The notes beneath the pieces are model-generated. The model ran no database searches. It was not told the origin of the DNA and saw only the letters and a list, made by a program, of their open reading frames with translations. The position numbers and the translations under genes were made by a program. 64,000 bases of DNA from Rhizobiaceae bacterium (GTDB lineage: Bacteria; Pseudomonadota; Alphaproteobacteria; Rhizobiales; Rhizobiaceae), in NCBI GenBank assembly GCA_028281105.1, contig JANQKQ010000040.1:102949-166948 (forward strand), in the 5' to 3' direction. This document shows, piece by piece, positions 46,167 through 55,414 of the stretch. The stretch's first letter is position 1, and the number at the start of each line of letters is the position of its first letter.

Positions 46167-47972
46167 ATGGCCGCGATCCCAGAACTCTATCAAGACGCAA
46201 TCGTATTATTGACCGGCGCGGTCATCGCCGCACCGGTGTTCAAGAAGATCGGGCTGGGCACCGTGCTGGGCTATCTGGCCGCCGGCATCATCATCGGGCC
46301 GGTACTCGGTTACATCACCGACGCCGAGGCGATCCTGCATTTCGCCGAACTGGGCGTGGTGCTGTTGTTGTTCGTCATCGGGCTGGAACTCAAACCATCA
46401 CGGCTGTGGTCGATGCGCATCGACATCTTCGGGCTCGGCGCCGCCCAGGTGATCTCCTGCGGCTTCGCGCTTACCGTGCTCGCCATGCTGGTGCTCGACA
46501 ACATGGCCGCCGCCCTGGTCGCCGGCTTCGGCCTGGCCTTGTCGTCGACCGCGTTCGCCATCCAGACCCTGGAGAGCCGCGGCGACATCAACACCGAATA
46601 TGGCCGCAAATCCTTCGCCATCCTGCTGTTCCAGGATCTGGCCATCGTACCATTGCTGGCCATCGTGCCGCTGTTGTCCAACCAGGCGGAGACCAGCTTC
46701 GGGCTCACCCAGTTCGCCACCGGGCTGGGCGCCATCGCCGTCGTCGTGCTGGCCGGGCGCTATCTGCTCAACCCGATGTTCCGCATCATCGCCAATACCG
46801 GCGCTTCCGAAGCGATGATCGCCGCCGCGCTGCTGGTGGTGTTCGGCTCCGCCATGCTGATGCAGGCGGCCGGCCTGTCGATGGCGCTGGGCGCGTTCCT
46901 GGCCGGCGTGTTGCTGGCCGAATCGTCCTACCGCCACGAGCTGGAGGCCGACATCGAGCCGTTCCGCGGCATCCTGCTCGGCCTGTTCTTCGTCGCCATC
47001 GGCCTGTCGCTCGATCTGCAGGTGATCGCCGAGTGGTGGGCGCTGATCCTGATCTGCGTGCCCGTCGCCATGGTGGTGAAGGCCGGCCTGATCTACGCCA
47101 GCGCGCGCATCTTTGGTTCCAATCATGTGGTCGCCATGCGCTCCGCCCTGGCGCTGCCGCAGCACGGCGAGTTCGGTTTCGTGCTGTTTTCCGCCGCCGC
47201 CGCGCTCGCCATCATCGACCGCGAGCAGTCCTCCATCCTGATCGCCGTGGTTATTCTATCAATGATGCTGACCCCGCTCACCGTGCGCCTAGGCGACCTG
47301 CTCGCCGAGCGCGCAGGCGCGGAGACCATGGAGGAGGATTTCGAGGGCGCGGGTTCGCGCGTGCTGCTGATCGGCTTTTCGCGCATGGGCCAGGTGGTCT
47401 CCCAGGCGCTGCTGGCCGGCGGCTGCGACGTGACCATCATCGAAAAGGACGCCGAGCGCATTCGCGGCGCGGCCAAGTTCGGCTTCCGCATCTATTACGG
47501 CGACGGCACCCGCAAGGACGTGCTGCGCGCCGCCGGCATCGCCTCATCCGACGTAGTGGCGATCTGCACCGCGCACAAGGAAGTCACGTCCAAGATCGTC
47601 GACATCGTCCAGTCCGACTATCCCCAGACCAGGGTCTATGCCCGCGCCTACGACCGGGTGCACGTGCTGGAGATGATGGAGAAGCAGGTGGACTTCCACA
47701 TTCGCGAGACCTTCGAATCCGCGCTTGTGCTGGGCGGCAAGGTGCTCGAAGGCCTGGGTATGAGCCACGAGGCGGCAGCCGAGATCGTCGAGGATGTGCG
47801 AAGGCGCGACGCCGAGCGCATGCGCATCCAGGCCGCCGACGGCATCTATGCCGGTTCGCACATGCTGCATGTGGAAGCGGTCAAGCCCGAGCCGTTCATC
47901 GAGCCCAAACACGAGGCCGAGGGCCTCGACGAGGTCTCGCGCGCCATCGTCGGCGACGAGGAGACGGCGTGA
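46167..47972 (+). CDS. CPA2 family cation/proton antiporter with a TrkA-N domain
   Basis: This is a KefB/KefC-like transporter of 601 residues. A 12-13-helix Na+/H+ exchanger domain fills about residues 5-380 and a cytoplasmic TrkA-N domain follows (about 395-510). The nucleotide loop reads LLIGFSRMGQVVSQALLAGG, with Ser in place of the second Gly of the usual GFGRFG loop, so binding may differ. KefC-type glutathione-gated K+ efflux is a likely guess. The MATE gene follows 28 bases downstream and may be co-transcribed. Confidence 0.9.
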   Translation: MAAIPELYQDAIVLLTGAVIAAPVFKKIGLGTVLGYLAAGIIIGPVLGYITDAEAILHFAELGVVLLLFVIGLELKPSRLWSMRIDIFGLGAAQVISCGFALTVLAMLVLDNMAAALVAGFGLALSSTAFAIQTLESRGDINTEYGRKSFAILLFQDLAIVPLLAIVPLLSNQAETSFGLTQFATGLGAIAVVVLAGRYLLNPMFRIIANTGASEAMIAAALLVVFGSAMLMQAAGLSMALGAFLAGVLLAESSYRHELEADIEPFRGILLGLFFVAIGLSLDLQVIAEWWALILICVPVAMVVKAGLIYASARIFGSNHVVAMRSALALPQHGEFGFVLFSAAAALAIIDREQSSILIAVVILSMMLTPLTVRLGDLLAERAGAETMEEDFEGAGSRVLLIGFSRMGQVVSQALLAGGCDVTIIEKDAERIRGAAKFGFRIYYGDGTRKDVLRAAGIASSDVVAICTAHKEVTSKIVDIVQSDYPQTRVYARAYDRVHVLEMMEKQVDFHIRETFESALVLGGKVLEGLGMSHEAAAEIVEDVRRRDAERMRIQAADGIYAGSHMLHVEAVKPEPFIEPKHEAEGLDEVSRAIVGDEETA

Positions 47973-48000
47973 GCCCGTCTCCCCACCTGGCGGCGTCGCC

Positions 48001-49428
48001 TTGAGCGACGAGCGTCCATCGCAAGGCAAGGCGGTCTTCACCTCCGGCGCGACCATGCGCCACGTGGTCGTCATGACCTCGACCGGCGCGGTCGGCCTGG
48101 TGTCGATCTTCATCGTCGACGTTTTAAACCTGTTCTACATCTCGCTGCTCGGCCAGCAGGAACTGGCGGCGGCCGTCGGCTATGCCTCGACCATCCTGTT
48201 CTTTTCGATTTCGTTCTCCATCGGCTTCACCATCGCGACGACCGCCGTCGTCGCGCGCGCGCTCGGCGCGGAGAACGAGCCCGAGGCGTTCGCAAACGCC
48301 GGCGCGGCGCTCGTCTATATGGGCGTCATGAGCGTCACGCTTTCAGCCATCATGTTTCCTCTGCTGGGGCCGATGCTCGATTTGCTGGGCGCGAAGGGCG
48401 AGACCCACGCGATCGCCCTGAACTTCATGCAGATCGTCACCCCGTCGGTACCGCTGATGGCGCTGGGCATGTGTTTCGCCGCCCTGCTGCGCGCCAAGGG
48501 CGACGCGCGCCGCGCCATGTACGTCACCTTGTGGGCGGGTGTTGCGGCGGCCGTGCTCGATCCGATCCTGATCTTCTATATGGAGTGGGGCGTGACCGGG
48601 GCCGCCATCGCCACGGTGCTGGTGCGCGTCGTCCTGATGGCGGTAGGGCTTTATGGCGCGGTGTGGGTGCACGACATGGTGCGCATGCCTTCACCCGCCC
48701 ATCTGCGCGCCCTGGTGCGCCCCTATCTAGCGATCGCCATCCCCGCCGCCATGACCCAGATCGCCACTCCCGTCGGCAACGCCTATGTCACCGGCTCGAT
48801 CGCCGCCTTCGGCGACGACGCGGTGGCCGGCTGGGCAATCGTGGGGCGATTGTATGCTTTGGCCTTCGCCGGCGTGTTCGCGCTGTCGGGGGCGGTCGGC
48901 CCGATCCTCAGCCAGAACTTCGGCGCGCGCAAATTCGACCGGGTCACCCGCGCCATGTGGGACAGCCTGTTCTTCGCCACCGGATACACGCTTATCATCT
49001 GGCTGGCGCTGATCGCGGTGAACGGCCAGATCATCGCCGCGTTCGGGGCGACGGCCGACGCCGCCGACCTGGTGCGCTTCTTCTGCTGGTTCGTCGCCGG
49101 CACCTTCCTGTTCCAGGGCGCCATCTTCGTCGCCAACGCCGCCTTCAACAATCTGGGCTTTCCGATGCTGTCGACGGTGTTCAACTGGGGCAGGGCGACG
49201 CTCGGCACCTTCCCGTTCGTCTTCGTCGGCGCGACCTGGTGGGGCCCCAACGGCGTGCTGCTGGGCTGGGGCCTGGGCGGCGTCATCTTCGGCGTCGCCG
49301 CCGTCATCGTCTGCTTCCGCGTCCTGCGGCGGCTACCGGAAAAGGCGGATGCCGCCCTGCCGCCCCCGCCGGCCAGCCCGCCAACGGCCAACTCGCCGTT
49401 TACTTCAGGGCGGGGGGCGACGGCGTAG
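48001..49428 (+). CDS. MATE family exporter, second copy
   Basis: This MATE transporter has about 475 residues and twelve helices, and only distant likeness to the gene at 371. It starts with GAVGLVSIFIVDVLNLFYIS and ends in a Pro-rich tail (PPPPASPPTANS). The start is not certain: the TTG at 48001 gives LSDERPS, while the ATG at 48055 is more conservative (457 residues). Neither has a clear ribosome site. It is likely an exporter for cationic drugs or metabolites. Confidence 0.85.
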   Translation: MSDERPSQGKAVFTSGATMRHVVVMTSTGAVGLVSIFIVDVLNLFYISLLGQQELAAAVGYASTILFFSISFSIGFTIATTAVVARALGAENEPEAFANAGAALVYMGVMSVTLSAIMFPLLGPMLDLLGAKGETHAIALNFMQIVTPSVPLMALGMCFAALLRAKGDARRAMYVTLWAGVAAAVLDPILIFYMEWGVTGAAIATVLVRVVLMAVGLYGAVWVHDMVRMPSPAHLRALVRPYLAIAIPAAMTQIATPVGNAYVTGSIAAFGDDAVAGWAIVGRLYALAFAGVFALSGAVGPILSQNFGARKFDRVTRAMWDSLFFATGYTLIIWLALIAVNGQIIAAFGATADAADLVRFFCWFVAGTFLFQGAIFVANAAFNNLGFPMLSTVFNWGRATLGTFPFVFVGATWWGPNGVLLGWGLGGVIFGVAAVIVCFRVLRRLPEKADAALPPPPASPPTANSPFTSGRGATA

Positions 49429-49708
49429 GCGGTTCCAGGCACCGGCTCTCCCACTCTCGTCATTCCGGCGAAGACCCCAACCCCTCCGTCAGCCCGGCGA
49501 AGGCCGGGATGACGGGGAGTGGGTGGGGCGATGACGGCGGCGGGTGGGGCGATCGCGTGCCGCATCCTCCCCTCTCTCCCCTCAGGGGAGAGATGTCGGC
49601 GCAGCCGACAGTGAGGGGTGGAGCGGCAGGCACCGAGCAAGCGGCTCTCCCTCTGTCCCTTCGGGACATCTCCCCCGCAAGGGGGGAGATCGGGGGCTGC
49701 GGCAATCC
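49429..49708. repeat. Family A and B fragments between the MATE and patatin genes
   Basis: A truncated family A right end (about 49457-49530, CCGGCGAAGGCCGGGATGACG) and an inverted pair of family B units (49560-49705, with GTCGGCGCAGCCGACAGTG and CCCTCTGTCCCTTCGGGAC) occupy this gap between convergent genes. The family B hairpins may serve as bidirectional terminators. No gene is seen. Confidence 0.75.
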
Positions 49709-50536
49709 CTACAGCGCCTCGAGCAGCCGCTCCAGCCGTCGCTTTGTCTCGTTGCGGGTGGCTTCGGTCGTGCGCAGGATTTCCTCGACCTTGTGGAATT
49801 CCAGCACCCGGTATTCGCTGACCGCCGGACGGATCAGCAGGTCCGGCTGGTAGGTCTCCAGCTTCAGATTGGTGATCGTCTGCATCAGCATCTGCATGGT
49901 GCCGAAGGCCAGTTCGACGCGCTTGGGGATGGCCGGATTGGCGCCGGTGGGCGCGCCGACCACGTCCACGGCGACCACCACGTCGGCCTCGTCGGCAACC
50001 ACATCAAACGGCACCGGATTGATCAGGCCGCCGTCGACCATCACCCGCTCGTCGATCACCTGGGGATGAAACAGCACCGGAATCGCGGCGGAAGCCGCCA
50101 GCGCCGACGTCAAGTCGCCGGCGTCGATCACCCGCTGCTCGATGGCGTAGAAGTCGGCGACCACCACCTTGAGCGGAATCTCAAGCTCCCCGAACGTGGC
50201 CGGCACCGCCTCGGGCAGGAACGCTTTCATCACCGCGTGGATGTCGAACTCGCCGATCCGCGGCCCGCCCGAGCCGAACAGGTCGCGCAGGCCGCCCGCG
50301 CGCACGCCCCACAGCCGCGATGCGATCTCGCTGGCCCGCGACAGGGTGGCCACCGCATATTCGCGCACATCGCGCCCGCTCATGCCGGCGGCATAGCCCG
50401 CGCCCATCATCGAGCCGATCGACGAGCCGGCGATCGCCACGGGCTTGACGCCCAGATCGTCGAAGGCCTCCAGCACGTGAATGTGGGCGATGCCGCGCGC
50501 CCCGCCGCCGCCCAGTGCCAGCGCTACTGCGGTCAT
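49709..50536 (-). CDS. Patatin-like phospholipase
   Basis: This is a 275-residue acyl hydrolase with the patatin fold. The oxyanion loop is LGGGGARGIAHIHVLEAF. The nucleophile Ser lies in the Gly-x-Ser-x-Gly motif of AGSSIGSMMGAGYA, and the Asp of the catalytic dyad lies in VDGGLINPVPF. This is the RssA/NTE type found in bacteria and is expected to be cytosolic or membrane-peripheral. The substrate is probably a phospholipid. Its start overlaps the rsmD stop codon by four bases. Confidence 0.93.
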   Translation of the reverse strand: MTAVALALGGGGARGIAHIHVLEAFDDLGVKPVAIAGSSIGSMMGAGYAAGMSGRDVREYAVATLSRASEIASRLWGVRAGGLRDLFGSGGPRIGEFDIHAVMKAFLPEAVPATFGELEIPLKVVVADFYAIEQRVIDAGDLTSALAASAAIPVLFHPQVIDERVMVDGGLINPVPFDVVADEADVVVAVDVVGAPTGANPAIPKRVELAFGTMQMLMQTITNLKLETYQPDLLIRPAVSEYRVLEFHKVEEILRTTEATRNETKRRLERLLEAL

Positions 50537-51120
50537 GGTGTCTCCCGGGGCCGCGAATCCGGCCCGCCACTGATTTCGAACACACGGATCACCGTGTCGC
50601 CGTAACGGCGTTCATCGTCAAGCGCGAAACCCGGTATGGTCACCGGCCCGCCGCCCGCCGCTTCCTCCAGCACCAGCAGCGCGGCCGGCTTCAGCCAGCC
50701 GCCGGCGGCGAGCGCGGCGGCGGCCCGCTCGCCCAAGCCCTGGCCATAAGGGGGATCGACAAAGACCAGATCGAACGGGGCCATGGTGCCGATCGGGCCG
50801 GGCCTGGTGGCGTCGCGGCGAAACAGCCGCGCGCAGCCGGTCAGATCCAGCGCCTCGATGTTGCGGCGCACCAGCGCGCGCGCGACCGCCGAGGTTTCCA
50901 TGAACAGCACCGCCTCGGCGCCGCGAGAGAGCGCCTCCAGCCCCAGCGCCCCGGTGCCGGCGAACGCATCGAGCACGCGGGCCCCGGCGACCGGGTTCGG
51001 CTTGCGATGGACGAGCGCGTTGAACAATGCCTCGCGCACCCGGTCGGTGGTCGGCCGCACCGTCGCATCGCGCGGAGCGGCCAGTTGCCGGCCCTTGAAC
51101 CTGCCGCCGACGATTCGCAT
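50533..51120 (-). CDS. rsmD: 16S rRNA (guanine-966-N2)-methyltransferase
   Basis: RsmD methylates G966 of 16S rRNA in the 30S subunit with SAM. Family marks in the 195-residue product are MRIVGGRFKGRQL at the N-terminus, VRPTTDRVREALFNAL, SAM motif I VLDAFAGTGALGLEALSRGA and the catalytic DPPY in LVFVDPPYGQG. It starts seven bases after the pseudouridine synthase gene and overlaps patatin by four bases. Confidence 0.95.
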   Translation of the reverse strand: MRIVGGRFKGRQLAAPRDATVRPTTDRVREALFNALVHRKPNPVAGARVLDAFAGTGALGLEALSRGAEAVLFMETSAVARALVRRNIEALDLTGCARLFRRDATRPGPIGTMAPFDLVFVDPPYGQGLGERAAAALAAGGWLKPAALLVLEEAAGGGPVTIPGFALDDERRYGDTVIRVFEISGGPDSRPRETP

Positions 51121-51126
51121 GAGCGG

Positions 51127-52059
51127 CTACTTGGCCCTACGGCCGCGGGGCGCGCCCGACCCGGCCTTGCGGGTGCTGAGACGCGAGGCGGCGGCCGGCG
51201 ACAGGCGGCCCGGCGCTGGTTTCGCCGCGCGCTTTCCGCCTCGGCCCGGCCCGGCCTTGCCGGTCTTCGTTGCCGGCTTTGCGGGTTGTCGTAGTGGCGA
51301 CTCGAAATCGGCCCCGGCTTGCGTGGTCAACCGCTCGCCCAACTGCTGGCGCAGGGTGCGCCCGCGAATTTCGCGCACCTCGCCGGCGGCCAGATCGCCG
51401 AGTTGGAACGGGCCGTAGGAGACGCGGATCAGTCGGTTGACGGTCAGCCCGACGGCCGCCAGCACCTGGCGCACCTCGCGGTTCTTGCCCTCGCGGATCG
51501 CCACCGTCAGCCAGCTATTGGCGCCCTGTTCGCGGTCGAGCTGCGCCTCGACCGGCCCGTACAGCACCCCGTCGACGGCGATGCCGTCCTTGAGCGCCTC
51601 GAGCGCGCCGGCCGGCACGGAGCCATGGGCGCGCACCCGGTAGCGGCGCAGCCAGCCCGTCGACGGCAGCTCCAGGACGCGGGCCAGCCCGCCATCGTTG
51701 GTCAGCAGCAGCAGCCCTTCGGAGTTCATGTCCAGGCGGCCGATCGTCAGCACCCGCGGCAGGTGGTCCGGCAGGCGCTCAAACAGGGTCGGCCGGCCTT
51801 GCGGATCGCGGTTGGTGGTCAACAGTCCGGCCGGCTTGTGATACAGCCACAGCCGTGTGCGCTCGCGCGGCGCCAGCGGCTGGCCGTCGATCTCGATGCG
51901 GTCGCCCGGGCCCACCAGATGCGCCGGGGTGTCGAGCGGCTCGCCGTTGACGCGGACCCGGCCGGCGGCGATCCACGCCTCCGCTTGTCGGCGCGAACAC
52001 GCACCCGAGCGCGCGATCGCCTTGGCGATCCGCTCGCCGCTTTTTGCCTTGCCATCCAT
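51127..52059 (-). CDS. RsuA/RluB-type pseudouridine synthase
   Basis: This is a 310-residue rRNA pseudouridine synthase with an N-terminal S4 RNA-binding domain (IAKAIARSGACSRRQAEAW) and a catalytic domain with the Asp in IGRLDMNSEGLLLLTNDG. The C-terminal tail is basic and rich in Ala, Lys and Arg (GPGRGGKRAAKPAPGR), as often seen in the alphaproteobacterial proteins. It is close to RluB or RsuA; the exact rRNA site cannot be told. tadA is divergent across 59 bases. Confidence 0.92.
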   Translation of the reverse strand: MDGKAKSGERIAKAIARSGACSRRQAEAWIAAGRVRVNGEPLDTPAHLVGPGDRIEIDGQPLAPRERTRLWLYHKPAGLLTTNRDPQGRPTLFERLPDHLPRVLTIGRLDMNSEGLLLLTNDGGLARVLELPSTGWLRRYRVRAHGSVPAGALEALKDGIAVDGVLYGPVEAQLDREQGANSWLTVAIREGKNREVRQVLAAVGLTVNRLIRVSYGPFQLGDLAAGEVREIRGRTLRQQLGERLTTQAGADFESPLRQPAKPATKTGKAGPGRGGKRAAKPAPGRLSPAAASRLSTRKAGSGAPRGRRAK

Positions 52060-52118
52060 GGCCGCTTGTTATCAGGTCGCCGGGCAAAGGGCGAGACAGG
52101 CGACCGGAGAGCGGTGCG

Positions 52119-52559
52119 ATGTCGGAATTCATGGATCTGGCGATGGACCAGGCGCGCGCCGCCGCCGGGCGCGGCGAGGTGCCGGTGGGCGCGCTCGTCG
52201 TGCGCGACGGCGAGGTGCTGGCCGCCGAAGGCAACCGCACCATCGAGCGCGCCGACCCGACTGCCCACGCCGAAATCCTGGCTATCCGCGCCGCCTGCTA
52301 CAAGCTGGGCAACGAGCGGCTCATCGGCTGCGACCTCTACGTGACCCTGGAACCGTGCCCGATGTGCGCCGCGGCGATCTCGTTCGCCCGCATCCGCCGG
52401 CTCTACTATGGCGCCCACGACCCCAAGAGCGGCGCGGTCGAAAGCGGCGTGCGCTTGTTCGCCGACCCTACCTGCCACCACGCCCCGGAGACCTATTGTG
52501 GCCTGCAGGCGGAGGAAAGCTCCGCCCTGCTACGCGAGTTCTTCGCCTCGCGGCGATAG
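52119..52559 (+). CDS. tadA: tRNA-specific adenosine deaminase
   Basis: TadA converts the wobble adenosine of tRNA-Arg(ACG) to inosine. The zinc site is complete: H50 with E52 in TAHAEILAIR, and C80 and C83 in LEPCPMCAAAI. It has 146 residues from the ATG at 52119, preceded by GGAGAG nine bases upstream. A shorter, basic upstream extension in the same frame is unlikely. It is divergent from the pseudouridine synthase gene and followed by repeats. Confidence 0.95.
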   Translation: MSEFMDLAMDQARAAAGRGEVPVGALVVRDGEVLAAEGNRTIERADPTAHAEILAIRAACYKLGNERLIGCDLYVTLEPCPMCAAAISFARIRRLYYGAHDPKSGAVESGVRLFADPTCHHAPETYCGLQAEESSALLREFFASRR

Positions 52560-52614
52560 CGACCTCAGGTTTGGCCGGGAGACCGAGTGGCCACGGCGTC
52601 ACCCCACTCACCAA

Positions 52615-52774
52615 CGTCATCCTGACGAAGGTCAGGATCCACGTGCATCGCCGCTTGCTCGCAGTGGATTGTTCTTGCCGAGTGGTTGCACAAGCGGGCT
52701 GCCAGGCATCATTTCCCCTCGGACCGCGAATCCGCCGGGGCGCACCTGGACCCCGGCCTTCGCCGGGGTGACGG
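52615..52774. repeat. Family A mosaic repeat, inverted copy
   Basis: This is a complete family A copy in reverse orientation, from CGTCATCCTGACGAAGGTC to CCTTCGCCGGGGTGACGG. The left hairpin has changed pairs but keeps its stem. A family B unit follows at about 52790-52850 (GGAGATGTCGGCGCAGCCGA). Together they fill most of 52560-52917, between tadA and the lipoprotein gene; no gene is seen. Confidence 0.8.
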
Positions 52775-52917
52775 AGGAAGAAGCGGGCCGATCTCCCCCC
52801 TTGCGGGGGAGATGTCGGCGCAGCCGACAGAGGGGGTGGGAGCCGGCGTAGCTTAAGCCGTCATGCTACGGCCAGGGTGACGGCCAGTTGACCTAGGGCA
52901 TTCCAGCCCGCGCCGGA

Positions 52918-53613
52918 TTATTCCATCCAGGTGCCGGCGCGGCTGCGACGTTCACGCTCGAGCCTGCTGAGTTCGGCGGTGTCCTTCTGCGCCTCGGGCA
53001 GGCCGAGCTCATCCACCGGGGCCGTCTCGGACGGCGTGCGATACTGGTTCGGCGGCTCGGTCAGGTATTTGCGGGTCGGGCCGTTGGAAAGGGCGAGCTT
53101 GTCTTTGAGCTCGCGCACCCGGTTCGCCGTCTCCGGCTTGATCTGGTCGCGGCGCTTGTAGCCGTGCACGTCGAGCAAATCGTCGTGCTCGAACCGGCCC
53201 GGATCTTCCATGCGGATGCCCGCGGTTCTTTCCGTCGGGTTGCCGCCGATGATGTCGCCGCTTTCGGGATCAACCTCGCCGGCCGCCGCCTGCACCCGCG
53301 CGATGCGCGCTTCGGGCGTCTCCGGCCAGTCGACATCGGACACCTGATCGGTGGCCTGCTCTTCCTCAAGCGGCTGCGGCAGCGCGGCCGTGGTCGCCGG
53401 CATCACCAGGTCCGGCCGGTTCACATAATCGATTCTAGGCTGTTCCTGCTTGGTGCGCAGCGAGACCATGCCGCTCAGGTCCTTGACCAGCTGGCGCTCC
53501 TGGCTGACGCCGGTGCCATAGGTGGTGCCGCCGACACAACCGGCGAGGCTCGCCGAGGCGGCGGCGATGACCAATACGCCCAGCGGCGCCCTGATCACAC
53601 TCCAATCGGCCAT
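52918..53613 (-). CDS. Hypothetical lipoprotein
   Basis: This protein has 231 residues with a lipoprotein signal peptide: a short N-terminus, the hydrophobic stretch LGVLVIAAASASLAGC and a lipobox LAGC (Cys near residue 26). After cleavage it would be anchored in a membrane. The mature part is polar, rich in Pro, Glu and Arg, without cysteines or helices that I recognise, but with the conserved-looking end RKYLTEPPNQYRTPSETAPV. Its family and role are unknown; related proteins appear in rhizobia. It is a single gene. Confidence 0.75.
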   Translation of the reverse strand: MADWSVIRAPLGVLVIAAASASLAGCVGGTTYGTGVSQERQLVKDLSGMVSLRTKQEQPRIDYVNRPDLVMPATTAALPQPLEEEQATDQVSDVDWPETPEARIARVQAAAGEVDPESGDIIGGNPTERTAGIRMEDPGRFEHDDLLDVHGYKRRDQIKPETANRVRELKDKLALSNGPTRKYLTEPPNQYRTPSETAPVDELGLPEAQKDTAELSRLERERRSRAGTWME

Positions 53614-53791
53614 TCAACTGTCCTGTGCGTTACCCTGCGTTACAACCCGCCCCGACACATCCGCCCCGGGGCCGCACCGATGCTTGAACCGACAAAACGG
53701 CAAGAATCCGGCAGCCGGGGCGGGAAAATACAATATTGAGGCCAAAGGCGCAACGATGGCGCATCGAGGCCAGTGGAATTGGTGAATGCGC

Positions 53792-54370
53792 TTAGGAGCT
53801 TGCTCCGTCGCGGCGTGCCCGCACAAGGAACGCTCCTAAAAACAAGCTCAAACTAAAAAATGTAGCAATCCAAAGCAGCACGATAACGACCCGCGATATA
53901 GAGATTGAAAGTGTGGTCCATAGCAGGGCGGCATCCCATTCCGCCTGCTTCATGTCTTCGGCGATCAGCCAGGGACAGTTGCTGAACTGGCTGGCCGCGA
54001 TCTCGGTGCACACGAACCCTTTGACGACAACGATATCGCTTCCCGGGATCTTTATGGTCAGCAGTGACAGAAGGAACAGATAGGAGGCCGTGGCCACGAA
54101 CAAGAGGATCATGCAACGTCTCAGCAATACGGTCACCTTGGCCTTTGATACGCCGCTGATGCTGTGATAGGCCCAGATCAGCGCCACCAACTCGAACATG
54201 GCGGTCACGAACACGATCGCCGGGGGCCATGGCGGCGCCAACTCCGCAAAATTCGCCATAAAAGGCACCAACGCCGCACCGGCCGCCCACGCCCACAATT
54301 CTCTGACATTCTTCAGATATTCGCGCAGATCGACCAGACGATCGACGTTCCTGGGCTCGGGAGGCGTCAT
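53792..54370 (-). CDS. Four-helix membrane protein of unknown function
   Basis: This 192-residue protein has four predicted helices: about residues 25-45, 50-72 (after APPWPP), 88-108 and 157-180. It also has a periplasmic-type loop with two Cys (VCTEIAASQFSNCPW). The N-terminus is cytoplasmic and charged. I know no named family. GC content is lower than the surroundings. It follows the secreted-protein gene by 15 bases on the same strand, so the two are probably one operon and may act as a pair. Confidence 0.65.
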   Translation of the reverse strand: MTPPEPRNVDRLVDLREYLKNVRELWAWAAGAALVPFMANFAELAPPWPPAIVFVTAMFELVALIWAYHSISGVSKAKVTVLLRRCMILLFVATASYLFLLSLLTIKIPGSDIVVVKGFVCTEIAASQFSNCPWLIAEDMKQAEWDAALLWTTLSISISRVVIVLLWIATFFSLSLFLGAFLVRARRDGASS

Positions 54371-54385
54371 GATATCTGCGCCAAC

Positions 54386-55414
54386 TTAGTTGAACTCAAC
54401 AAGAAACGGATCTTCATCAGCGAAAGCCTGCCCGGCGAACATCCGCGTGATAATATCGGCTGAATTGGCCAGCTTCCGACCAATGTCGATTTCCCTGAAA
54501 TCGCCTTTAACCCCGTTTTCCACGAGCCGGTACATGTAAACACCGGATAGCATGACTGATTCACCATCCCGGATATCCGTCAGGAAATGTCGGCAGGAGT
54601 TCTTGGTGTTTAACTCGATGCCATTGTCCAGGCAGTAAGCAAAGAACATCTTTGGAATGATCTCGACCACGGCGTCACTTGGCACCACGGTGACATCGAA
54701 CGGAAAGATGCCGCCACCACACCCCATCATCGGCGCCAGATTGAAGCCGCTGTCCCATGCGGCGGTCACGGATCTTGCGAATTCGTTCAATCTCACAAAG
54801 AGCGCGTGTTTGAAAGCGTGGATATCGACGTTGATCTGGACTTCAAACTCCCGCTCAATCTCGTCCAGCTTATCGCGCCACAACGCTTCAGGGACATCGT
54901 AAAAACTGAGCGCATCCTCAACCTCGATCAGTATCGAAACAAGTTCATAGGCATTATTCTTTTGAACATCGATCTTCGAAGCCCGACCCTCATACAGTTC
55001 CCAGAATTTTTGCTCACCAAATATATCAGCCGCAGTGGCTTCCAACACGGCGCAGCTGGTTAGGGGGATTCCTAGTTCTTCCCCAACATCGCCCACAGCT
55101 GGGTCAAATTGGTGTCCGCCGACACATGAATGTCCCAGCGCGGGTGCGACCGCATCCGTTGCGAAATCGTCGAGCTCGCCGGGTTCGTCAGGCGGCACAT
55201 CGCCCATCCCCCGTTGGCATTGGGCGTAGGCCTCCTCTATATTTTGGCTTCCGGCGTACCAGACGCTTGTCCATGGCAGCCGAGCCTCACTCCGCACCGT
55301 CGAGCTGATTAACCGGTAGAGATCATCGATCTGGTCGCCAGCAATGGACTTGGACAAAGTGAAACCGGCAATGCACAATGCAAGCGAGAAGCGCGCGATC
55401 CCAATCCACATCAA
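54386..55414 (-). CDS. Secreted protein of unknown function
   Basis: This protein of 342 residues has a probable signal peptide (RFSLALCIAGFTLSKSIAG, cut near residue 25). The mature part is acidic with seven cysteines, including pairs near residues 70-120 and a late NSCRHFLTD. The C-terminal segment SGVYMYRLVENGVKGDFREI looks like a folded beta-rich domain. I do not recognise a family. GC content and codon use (many ATA, AAT and GAA codons) differ from the rest of the window, pointing to transfer. It is paired with the four-helix membrane protein gene downstream. Confidence 0.65.
   Translation of the reverse strand: MMWIGIARFSLALCIAGFTLSKSIAGDQIDDLYRLISSTVRSEARLPWTSVWYAGSQNIEEAYAQCQRGMGDVPPDEPGELDDFATDAVAPALGHSCVGGHQFDPAVGDVGEELGIPLTSCAVLEATAADIFGEQKFWELYEGRASKIDVQKNNAYELVSILIEVEDALSFYDVPEALWRDKLDEIEREFEVQINVDIHAFKHALFVRLNEFARSVTAAWDSGFNLAPMMGCGGGIFPFDVTVVPSDAVVEIIPKMFFAYCLDNGIELNTKNSCRHFLTDIRDGESVMLSGVYMYRLVENGVKGDFREIDIGRKLANSADIITRMFAGQAFADEDPFLVEFN

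Noticed and set aside
49560..49705. Family B hairpins as individually annotated intrinsic terminators
   Set aside because: They have strong stems but no T-run on either strand, and the same sequence occurs in many gaps, so they are listed as repeats. They may still stop transcription.
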